A DNA stretch of 37,334 nt. It comes from Rhodoplanes serenus. Lineage in GTDB: Bacteria > Pseudomonadota > Alphaproteobacteria > Rhizobiales > Xanthobacteraceae. The stretch covers positions 1 to 37,334 of the forward strand of contig CAMAWG010000023.1 of assembly GCA_945861855.1 (NCBI GenBank). Direction: 5' to 3'. The notes under the pieces are model-generated. The model did not search any database and was not told the DNA's origin. It saw only the letters and a program-made list of their open reading frames with translations. The position numbers were made by a program, and so were the translations under genes. Positions 30,718-37,334 of this stretch are shown here, piece by piece (the stretch's first letter is position 1; each line of letters opens with the position of its first letter).

Positions 30718-31670
30718 GCGGACCTCCCGAGCGCCATGCCGTGCGGCCGGCGGTTGGAGGTGGCGTCGTCGTTGCCCTCGCCGATGCGCGAGTGCAGAGC
30801 GAGCAGGAGCTCGTTCGCCGGGCGGTCGGTGCGGTGGATGGTGAAGCTCCAGCCCAGGCGGTGGGTCTCGGCGCGGATTTCGTCGCGATGGCGTTGCAGC
30901 CGCGCGGTGTAGTCGGCGCGCCAGTTCTCGGCGCGGCCGGCGGTGATCTCGCCGCCGCCCTCCGGCTCGGTGAACTCGATGCGCCCGGAATAGGGAAATG
31001 TTTCTTCCGCCGGATCGACGATCTGAACGAGATGGCCTTGCGAGCCGTTGCTGGAAAGCTGCGTCAGGATCGCGCGGATGTCCTCGATCGGGCTCCACAG
31101 GTCGGACAGCACCACGATCTCCGACAGCGATGCCGGCGCAAAGTCTATCGGCAGGCTCGCGCGTTCGGTCGGGTCGTGGATCAGGGCTTCCGCCATGCGG
31201 TCGATCACGGCGCGGCTGCCGGTTGGGCGCATCAGGCCGGGCAGGCCCACGCGCTCGCCCGCCTCGACCAGGATTTCGCCCAGCGCGAATGCAATGGTGA
31301 GCGCGCGGTCGAGCTTGCTCTCGCGCGCGAGCCTGGACGAAAACGCCATCGATGGCGAACGGTCCGGCCACAGCCAGATGGTGTGCGCGGCCTCCCACTC
31401 CCGCTCGCGCACGTAAAGATTGTCGTCGCGCGCCGAGCGCCGCCAGTCGATGCGGCGGGCTTCCTCGCCGGACACGAAACGGCGGAATTGCCAGAAGTTC
31501 TCGCCTGAGCCGGAGCGCCTGCGGCCGTGCAGGCCGTGGATCACGGTGGCGGCGATCTTGCGGGATTCCAGGATCAGACGCGGCAGCGAGGCGGCAAGCG
31601 TGCGGCCTGCGCCGCTCGCCCGCCGTGTTGCCTTCAGTTCGTCTCGACCTCCGGGTCCGTCAGCGGCCAT
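30714..31670 (-). CDS. DUF58 domain-containing protein
   Basis: A 318-aa protein of the DUF58 family, VWA-like partners of MoxR ATPases. The hallmark is residues 61-93: FRRFVSGEEARRIDWRRSAR then DDNLYVREREWE. It is followed by DRSPSMAF at 103-110, a MIDAS-like DxSxS that could bind a divalent metal. No membrane segment is present, so the protein is cytoplasmic. It starts 3 nt after the MoxR gene stop and overlaps the DUF4159 gene by four bases, the tight packing expected of a stoichiometric complex. DUF58 proteins are thought to act as substrate adaptors or metal-dependent assembly factors for the ATPase. Confidence 0.94.
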   Translation of the reverse strand: MAADGPGGRDELKATRRASGAGRTLAASLPRLILESRKIAATVIHGLHGRRRSGSGENFWQFRRFVSGEEARRIDWRRSARDDNLYVREREWEAAHTIWLWPDRSPSMAFSSRLARESKLDRALTIAFALGEILVEAGERVGLPGLMRPTGSRAVIDRMAEALIHDPTERASLPIDFAPASLSEIVVLSDLWSPIEDIRAILTQLSSNGSQGHLVQIVDPAEETFPYSGRIEFTEPEGGGEITAGRAENWRADYTARLQRHRDEIRAETHRLGWSFTIHRTDRPANELLLALHSRIGEGNDDATSNRRPHGMALGRSA

Positions 31671-31673
31671 CGG

Positions 31674-32684
<1,011 letters not shown>

Positions 32685-32802
32685 CATGCACTCCTCGATT
32701 TTTATTGGTTCCGAAGCCGGCTTTGACTCATGCACAAACAATAATCATGCCAGACCGATATTATTCCGATTCCCCGGCCGCGTTCTCACTTTTCCGTCGA
32801 AA

Positions 32803-32829
32803 CACCGCTATTTTTCTGCATAAGCGGTG
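32803..32829. promoter_or_regulatory. Inverted repeat in the MoxR/DUF1285 divergent promoter region
   Basis: CACCGCT and AGCGGTG are perfect 7-bp arms around a 13-nt A/T-rich spacer, within a 189-bp gap that is noticeably more A/T-rich than its surroundings. A second, weaker symmetry, AATAAT/ATTATT, lies at 32740-32765. Both operons must be transcribed from this gap. I could not place convincing -35/-10 pairs on either strand. Confidence 0.35.
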
Positions 32830-32873
32830 TGCGGCAAGGGTGCCTCGCGGGCTTGCTATACGTAAGGTCAACA

Positions 32874-33476
32874 ATGGCGAACGAAAGGCACACAGGAGGA
32901 CTGGAGGGGCTGGCCGGCACCGTGCGCCAGGAGGGCGGCAAAGCGGGCAAGGGCCCGCCGCCGGTGCATCTGTGGAACCCGCCGTTCTGCGGCGATCTCG
33001 ACATGCGGATCGCCACCGACGGCACCTGGCACTACCTCAAGAGCCCGATCGGGAGGCCTGCGCTGGTCAAACTGTTCGCATCCGTGCTCAAGCGCGAGGG
33101 CGACAGGTATTTCCTGGTCACGCCGGTGGAGAAGTGCGGCATCACGGTCGATGACGCCCCGTTTCTGGCGGTGGAGCTGAAGATCGAGGAGGGCGACAGG
33201 GGCCGCGTGCTGAACTTCCGCACCAATGTGGACGACTGGGTCGCCTGCGGGCCGGACCATGTGCTGCGGTTTGAGCCGGAACCTGATACCGCCGGGCTCA
33301 AGCCCTATCTGCATGTGCGGCGCGACCTGTGGGCCAAGGTGACGCGGACGCTGTTCTACGATCTGGTGGAGTTGGGCGAGGAGCGGACCATCGACGGAAA
33401 TCGAATGTTCGGGGTTGCATCCGGCGGCGCGTTTTTCGCGATGGCCCCGGCCGACAGCTTGAAGGAATTCGCCTGA
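32874..33476 (+). CDS. DUF1285 domain-containing protein
   Basis: A 200-aa cytosolic protein of the DUF1285 family. After a 25-residue polar N-terminus, VHLWNPPFCGDLDMRIATDG, TWHYLKSPIGRPALVKLFAS and REGDRYFLVTPVEKCGITVD form the conserved core, and PYLHVRRDLWAKVTRTLFYD closes it. No biochemical activity is established for the family. The ATG at 32874 has AAGG upstream; an in-frame extension to 32829 overlaps the inverted repeat. It is the first gene of a plus-strand operon whose next gene begins inside its stop codon, a pattern preserved in relatives as DUF1285-Nudix-DUF6111-CCA from memory of other genomes. Confidence 0.92.
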   Translation: MANERHTGGLEGLAGTVRQEGGKAGKGPPPVHLWNPPFCGDLDMRIATDGTWHYLKSPIGRPALVKLFASVLKREGDRYFLVTPVEKCGITVDDAPFLAVELKIEEGDRGRVLNFRTNVDDWVACGPDHVLRFEPEPDTAGLKPYLHVRRDLWAKVTRTLFYDLVELGEERTIDGNRMFGVASGGAFFAMAPADSLKEFA

Positions 33477-34147
33477 TGCAGCCCGGCGTGCCGCTCGACG
33501 AGGTCCAGGCACCGGCGCACGAGTTTTTCGAGCGCGCGAAGGCGCGGCTCAATCGCGAGGTGACGCCGGCCCTGACCGACTTCGATGCACCGGTGCGAAT
33601 TCGCGGCGATCTCGACCTCGATCCCGAGCTCTGGGCCAAGGCTGGCGTGAAGGCGACGAAGCCCGCCGCGGTCCTGGTGCCGGTGGTGGCCCGGCCGGAG
33701 CCCGCCGTGCTGCTCACGCTGCGCACCCCCGATCTCAGGAGCCATTCCGGGCAGATCGCCTTCCCCGGCGGCAAGATCGATGCAGGCGATGCGAATCCCC
33801 AGGCGGCGGCGCTGCGGGAGGCGCAGGAGGAGATCGGGCTGGATCGGAAATTCATCGATCCGATCGGCTATCTCGACCTCTATCTGACGTTTTCCGGCTT
33901 CCGCATCCTGCCGCTGGTGGCGCGCGTGGACCCGGACTACCAACTCACCATCAATCCGGGCGAGGTTGCGGATGCCTTTGAGGTGCCGCTGGAATTCCTG
34001 ATGCATCCCGGCAATCACCAGCGTCACAAGCGCGACTGGAAGGGTGTCGAGCGGGAGTACTACGCCATGCCGTTCAACGACCGTTACATCTGGGGGGTGA
34101 CTGCGGGTATCCTGCGCAACCTCTATGAACGGATCTACGCCGGATGA
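33476..34147 (+). CDS. CoA pyrophosphatase-type Nudix hydrolase
   Basis: A 223-aa Nudix hydrolase of the CoA pyrophosphatase group (NudL/NUDT7/NUDT8 type), which cleaves coenzyme A and its derivatives into 4'-phosphopantetheine and 3',5'-ADP. The CoA-specific upstream motif is visible at about 79-99, LLTLRTPDLRSHSGQIAFPG then GK, and merges with the Nudix box at 98-122, GGKIDAGDANPQAAALREAQ then EEIGL. Catalytic R-E-x-x-E-E residues are intact. The start ATG overlaps the preceding TGA by one base (TGATG) and the stop overlaps the DUF6111 start, so translational coupling is likely on both sides. Confidence 0.94.
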   Translation: MQPGVPLDEVQAPAHEFFERAKARLNREVTPALTDFDAPVRIRGDLDLDPELWAKAGVKATKPAAVLVPVVARPEPAVLLTLRTPDLRSHSGQIAFPGGKIDAGDANPQAAALREAQEEIGLDRKFIDPIGYLDLYLTFSGFRILPLVARVDPDYQLTINPGEVADAFEVPLEFLMHPGNHQRHKRDWKGVEREYYAMPFNDRYIWGVTAGILRNLYERIYAG

Positions 34148-34410
34148 TCCGCCCCATATTCACAGAACTCGCGTTATTCCTGGCGCCGTTCGTGGTCTAT
34201 GCCCTCTATCTGGTGGCGACCAAGGCGGCGTTGCTGGAGCTTGCGTCCTGGCCGCCGAAGGTTCTCGCCTCTCTCGCCATCGTGGCGCTGGTCCTGATGA
34301 TCGGCAGCTTCATCGTGCTCGCGCATTTCTCGGGCTCGCCGCCAGGGTCGAACTACGAGCCTGCGCATGTGGACGAGCGCGGCAATTTCGTTCCGGGACG
34401 GGTGCGGTGA
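34144..34410 (+). CDS. DUF6111 family small membrane protein
   Basis: An 88-aa membrane protein with two predicted helices at about 6-25 and 39-63, followed by a hydrophilic tail containing PGSNYEPAHVDERGNFVPG. The tail sequence YxPAHxxDGxxxPG is the recognisable part of the DUF6111 family, found almost only between the Nudix and CCA genes of alphaproteobacteria. Its start shares ATGA with the Nudix stop, and its stop shares GTGA with the CCA start. Its conserved position between a CoA-type Nudix and tRNA maturation gene has no published explanation that I know of. The role is unknown. Confidence 0.9.
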   Translation: MIRPIFTELALFLAPFVVYALYLVATKAALLELASWPPKVLASLAIVALVLMIGSFIVLAHFSGSPPGSNYEPAHVDERGNFVPGRVR

Positions 34411-35669
34411 CCGCGCCGCCGGCATCGCTCAAGGATGCCGCGTGGTTGCGCGAGGGGCCGCTCGCCCGGTTGCTTGCCGTGCTCGACCGCGACGGCGAGG
34501 AGGCCCGCGTGGTCGGCGGAGCGGTGCGGAACGCGCTGCTGGGCGAGCCGATCGTCGAGTTCGATGTTGCGACGACCGCCGTCCCCGGCGAGGTGATCCG
34601 GCGTGTCGCGGCTGCGGGCTTCAAGCCGGTGCCGACCGGCATCGACCACGGCACCGTCACGGTGGTGATCGACAGCCGGCCGTTCGAGGTCACGACGCTG
34701 CGCCAGGACGTCGAGACCTTCGGCCGCCACGCCAGCGTGCGGTTTGGCCGCGACTGGCGGGCCGATGCCGAGCGGCGCGACTTCACCATGAATGCACTCT
34801 CGGTCGGCACCGACGGCGTCGTGCACGACACTGTCGGCGGCATCGCCGATCTGCAGGCGCGCCGCGTGCGCTTCATCGGCGATCCGCAGAAACGCATCGC
34901 CGAGGACTATCTCCGCATTCTCCGCTTTTTCCGCTTCCACGCCGCCTACGGTCACGGGCTGCCCGATGCCGCGGGTCTGCACGCCTGCATCGCCGGACGG
35001 GCCGGCCTTGCGCAATTGTCGCGCGAGCGGGTGCGGATGGAATTGCTCAAGCTGCTGCTGGCCCCGCATGCGACGCCCGCACTCGCGGCGATGGCGGAGT
35101 CCGGCCTGCTGGTGCTGGTGCTGGGCGGCGTTCCCGATCTGGCGGGCTTCGAGAACATGGCCAAGGTCGAGGCGTCGGCCGGCGTGCAGGCGGATGCCGT
35201 GCAGCGGCTCGGTGCGCTCGCCGCGCGCATCCCCGAGGATGCCGAACGATTGGCGCAGCGGCTTCGGCTGTCCAATGCCGAGCACGGGCGGCTCAAGTCC
35301 ATGAGCGACGCTTGGTGGCAGTTGACGCCTGCGAACGAGAAGGGCGCCCGCGCGTTGCTCTACCGCCTGGGAGCGGAGCGCTTCGTCGACCGCGTGTTGC
35401 TCGGGTGGTCGCGTTCCTGGCCGCGCTCGTCCAGGGCCGTGCAGGACGACGCCTGGCGGGCTCTTGCGATGCTGCCGGAGCGCTGGGCCATTCCCGTTTT
35501 TCCGCTCAAGGCCGCCGATTTCATGAAACGCGGCGTGGCGCGGGGGCCGGCCCTGGGCGCCGCCATGCACGAGGCCGAGGCGGCCTGGATCGCGGCGGAT
35601 TTCCCGGCAGAGCCGGAAGCCGTCGCCGCCATTGCCGCCGCGGCGGCGGCCGAAGTGCGCCCCATGTAG
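34407..35669 (+). CDS. CCA tRNA nucleotidyltransferase
   Basis: A 420-aa class II tRNA nucleotidyltransferase/poly(A) polymerase family protein that adds or repairs the 3' CCA of tRNAs. The nucleotidyl core starts with VVGGAVRNALLG (residues 35-46). The metal-binding carboxylates lie in VEFDVATTA: Asp53 is clear, with Glu51 where the classic DxD has Asp. RRDFTMNAL at 123-131 is motif B, and the RNA-binding region follows with QKRIAEDYLRILRFFRFHAAY. The C-terminal half is helical, as in alphaproteobacterial members. The GTG at 34407 overlaps the preceding TGA as GTGA. Whether it adds the full CCA or only repairs it cannot be told. Confidence 0.95.
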   Translation: MTAPPASLKDAAWLREGPLARLLAVLDRDGEEARVVGGAVRNALLGEPIVEFDVATTAVPGEVIRRVAAAGFKPVPTGIDHGTVTVVIDSRPFEVTTLRQDVETFGRHASVRFGRDWRADAERRDFTMNALSVGTDGVVHDTVGGIADLQARRVRFIGDPQKRIAEDYLRILRFFRFHAAYGHGLPDAAGLHACIAGRAGLAQLSRERVRMELLKLLLAPHATPALAAMAESGLLVLVLGGVPDLAGFENMAKVEASAGVQADAVQRLGALAARIPEDAERLAQRLRLSNAEHGRLKSMSDAWWQLTPANEKGARALLYRLGAERFVDRVLLGWSRSWPRSSRAVQDDAWRALAMLPERWAIPVFPLKAADFMKRGVARGPALGAAMHEAEAAWIAADFPAEPEAVAAIAAAAAAEVRPM

Positions 35670-35694
35670 CGGGCGGCTTAGAGCTGGCGCGCCG

Positions 35695-36549
35695 TTATGA
35701 TCCTGGCTTCAGATAGCGGTTCTCGATCGCAGCCCAGTCGCCGAAGCCGACAATCGACTTGTATTCCTCGAAGCCGACGCCCTTGCCGATGAAGCTCACG
35801 TCGCCCTGCGCGAGCTTGGCCAGCACGTCCTGCATGGTGCGGACCGTGTGCATCAGGAGAGAGATGCCGTAGATCGCGATTCTGAAGCCCATGTCGGCAA
35901 GTTCTTGTGGCGGCAGGATCGGGGTGCGGCCGCCTTCGAGCATGTTGGCCATCTGCGGCACGTCGAATTTCTTCCCAATGATCTCAAGTTCGGCGACATC
36001 GTGCGGCGATTCGATGAAGATGCCGTCCGCGCCGTTCTTCAGGTAAAGCTCGGCGCGGCGGAATGCCTCGTCGAGCCCAAGCACGTCGCGCGCGTCGGTG
36101 CGCGCGAGGATGAAGGTGTCGCGATTGATCTTGCTTTGCGATGCCGCGCGGATTTTGGCCGCCATTTCGGCGGCCGGGATCACGTCCTTGCCGGCGATGT
36201 GGCCGCAGCGCTTGGGCGCGACCTGGTCCTCGAACATGATGGCCGAGACGCCAAGCCGTTCGTAGGTGTGCAGCACATGCACCACGTTCTTCACGTCGCC
36301 ATAACCGTTGTCGCCGTCGACCATGACCGGCAGGCCGCTCGCCGCCATGATGTCGGTGACGGCCGAAGATATTTCGCCGAGTGCGACGAGGCCGATGTCG
36401 GGCAGTCCCCAGCGTGCGCCGATGGTCGGAAACCCGCCGGTGAAATAGGCCTTGAAGCCGGCGCGCTCGATCAGCCGCGCGCTCAGCGCATCGAACGCGC
36501 CCGGCAGGATCAGCGGATGTTCGGTCTTGCAGAGTTCATGGAAGTTCAT
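35695..36549 (-). CDS. Isocitrate lyase/PEP mutase family lyase
   Basis: A 284-aa TIM-barrel enzyme of the isocitrate lyase/phosphoenolpyruvate mutase superfamily. The substrate/Mg loop VDGDNGYG is at 77-84, the metal-binding EDQ at 107-109, and the catalytic loop KRCGH at 113-117 with Cys115. The KxCGH cysteine favours C-C lyases (2-methylisocitrate lyase, 2,3-dimethylmalate lyase, or oxaloacetate decarboxylase-like members) over PEP mutases. ARTDARDVLGLDEAFRRAEL and IFIESPHDVAELE match the family. The ATG at 36549 overlaps the stop of the TTT binding protein (ATGA), so both are probably translated together. That pairing suggests that the imported acid is the lyase substrate or a precursor of it. 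Confidence 0.93.
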   Translation of the reverse strand: MNFHELCKTEHPLILPGAFDALSARLIERAGFKAYFTGGFPTIGARWGLPDIGLVALGEISSAVTDIMAASGLPVMVDGDNGYGDVKNVVHVLHTYERLGVSAIMFEDQVAPKRCGHIAGKDVIPAAEMAAKIRAASQSKINRDTFILARTDARDVLGLDEAFRRAELYLKNGADGIFIESPHDVAELEIIGKKFDVPQMANMLEGGRTPILPPQELADMGFRIAIYGISLLMHTVRTMQDVLAKLAQGDVSFIGKGVGFEEYKSIVGFGDWAAIENRYLKPGS

Positions 36550-37334
36550 TGCAGCTTGATCTTTCCCTCGCCGAGGATGTCCTTCCAGCGGGCGATGTCT
36601 TCGGCAAGCAGTGCCCGCATGCCGTCCGGTCCCGGCGCGGTGGGCGGCTCGGCGCCGGTCGCGGCCAGCTTGGCGATGGTTTCCTTGTCGGCCAGCACGG
36701 CCCTGAGCTCGGTCGCGAGCCGCGCGATGACCGGCTCGGGTGTTTTCGCGGGCGCCGCGAGGCCGAGCCAGGTGATGCCCTCGAAGCCCGGCACGCCGGA
36801 TTCCGCGACGGTCGGAATGTCCGGCGCCAGGCTCGAGCGCTGGCTCGTGGTGATGGCGAGGCCCTTGAGCTGGCCGGCGCGGATCATCGGCAGCGACCAG
36901 ATGATGTTGTCGAAGATATACTGCACGCGCCCCTCCATCACGTCGGGCGCAGATTGCACGCCGGTGCGGTAGGGGACATGCACCACGTCGATGCCGGTGC
37001 GCGCCTTGAACAGCTCGCCGATCAGATGCGTGATCGTGCCATTGCCGCTCGACGCAAACGACAGTTGCCCCGGCCGCGCCTTGGCATAGGCGATCAACTC
37101 GCGCACCGAATTGGCCGGGACCTTCGGGCTGACGATCAGCAGGTTCGGCAGGATGCCGGTAATGCCGATCAGGCTGAAGTCGTTGCGGTCGTAGTTGAGC
37201 GAGCCGGCGGGTTGCGTGAGCGGGAGGATCACCATCGCGCTGTTGGTGGTCATCAAGAGCGTGTAGCCGTCGGCCGGAGCCTTGGCGACATAGGCGGTGC
37301 CGCTCGCGCTCGCTGCGCCCGCCTTGTTCTCCAC
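36546..37334 (-). CDS. TTT (Bug/TctC family) binding protein, N-terminus outside the window
   Basis: The last 262 residues of a periplasmic TTT binding protein; the signal peptide and first strand lie beyond the window edge. The fragment begins within the family motif VENKAGAASASGTAYVAKAP, then ADGYTLLMTTNSAMVI, HVPYRTGVQSAPDVMEGRVQ and SLAPDIPTVAESGVPGFEGI, all at standard positions. The terminal GTG codon at 37334 reads as an internal Val, so it is not a start. The gene overlaps the downstream lyase by four bases. It is distinct from the binding protein at 62-1036 in sequence and context. No TctA/TctB gene is visible, but one could lie further upstream. Confidence 0.93.
   Translation of the reverse strand: MENKAGAASASGTAYVAKAPADGYTLLMTTNSAMVILPLTQPAGSLNYDRNDFSLIGITGILPNLLIVSPKVPANSVRELIAYAKARPGQLSFASSGNGTITHLIGELFKARTGIDVVHVPYRTGVQSAPDVMEGRVQYIFDNIIWSLPMIRAGQLKGLAITTSQRSSLAPDIPTVAESGVPGFEGITWLGLAAPAKTPEPVIARLATELRAVLADKETIAKLAATGAEPPTAPGPDGMRALLAEDIARWKDILGEGKIKLQ

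Noticed and set aside
27808-30912. 1034-aa plus-strand open frame antisense to the DUF4159 gene
   Set aside because: Its protein is rich in Arg, Gly, His and Asp with no domain, typical of antisense frames in GC-rich genes. The opposite strand encodes a recognisable, family-matched protein over the whole span.
30718-31398. N-terminal 227-aa extension of the DUF4159 frame
   Set aside because: This part overlaps the DUF58 gene in another frame and has Arg/Pro-rich shadow composition. The BatA-like N-terminus begins at the ATG at 30717.

Overview
The window is GC-rich, densely coding bacterial DNA with strong third-position G/C bias. Gene content points to an alphaproteobacterium of the order Hyphomicrobiales (Rhizobiales), probably near Bradyrhizobium, Rhodopseudomonas, Afipia or Pseudolabrys. 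Supporting signs are an MbfA-type ferritin/VIT1 iron exporter with an Irr-like operator, a DUF1285-Nudix-DUF6111-CCA block beside a MoxR-DUF58-DUF4159 block, short palindromic intergenic repeats of the rhizobial kind, and many orphan TTT and TAXI binding proteins. The species assignment is inference. I see no rRNA, tRNA, CRISPR array, insertion sequence, integrase or phage gene.

Positions 1-12.3 kb look like an accessory small-molecule catabolism region. On the plus strand are an orphan TTT (Bug) binding protein, an FMN-dependent reductase and an NmrA-like NAD(P)-binding protein. After a palindromic repeat comes a run of eight minus-strand genes, transcribed from 10154 down to 2759: an NTF2/SnoaL-fold protein, DoxX, a Gfo/Idh/MocA oxidoreductase, a stand-alone EboE-like TIM barrel, a 3-hydroxyisobutyrate-dehydrogenase-like enzyme, cytochrome P450, a PLP aminotransferase and a small cupin. 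A short-chain dehydrogenase and a gentisate-dioxygenase-like double cupin lie divergently on the plus strand, ending at a clear hairpin terminator. This set of neighbours is the best candidate here for an undescribed pathway.

Positions 12.3-19 kb form an uptake module on the minus strand: one fused TRAP permease preceded by three tandem TAXI binding proteins. Upstream lies an unusual gene joining a small helical DNA-binding-like N-terminus to a class I methyltransferase-like domain, with a structured leader and a perfect TATAAT box.

Positions 19-25.8 kb are mixed housekeeping and stress genes: a hydroxypyruvate-isomerase-like protein, a tail-anchored hypothetical protein, a metallophosphoesterase, mbfA, a Nudix protein, a glutathionyl-hydroquinone reductase, a GNAT acetyltransferase and two tandem secreted HdeA-like proteins.

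Positions 25.8-35.7 kb hold two back-to-back operons. The minus-strand one runs MoxR ATPase, DUF58, DUF4159/BatA-like membrane protein and a second large membrane protein, a likely MoxR/VWA envelope system. The plus-strand one runs DUF1285, CoA-type Nudix, DUF6111 and CCA tRNA nucleotidyltransferase, the last three joined by overlapping stop and start codons. The window ends with a lyase of the isocitrate lyase/PEP mutase family, translationally coupled to a TTT binding protein that is cut by the window edge.
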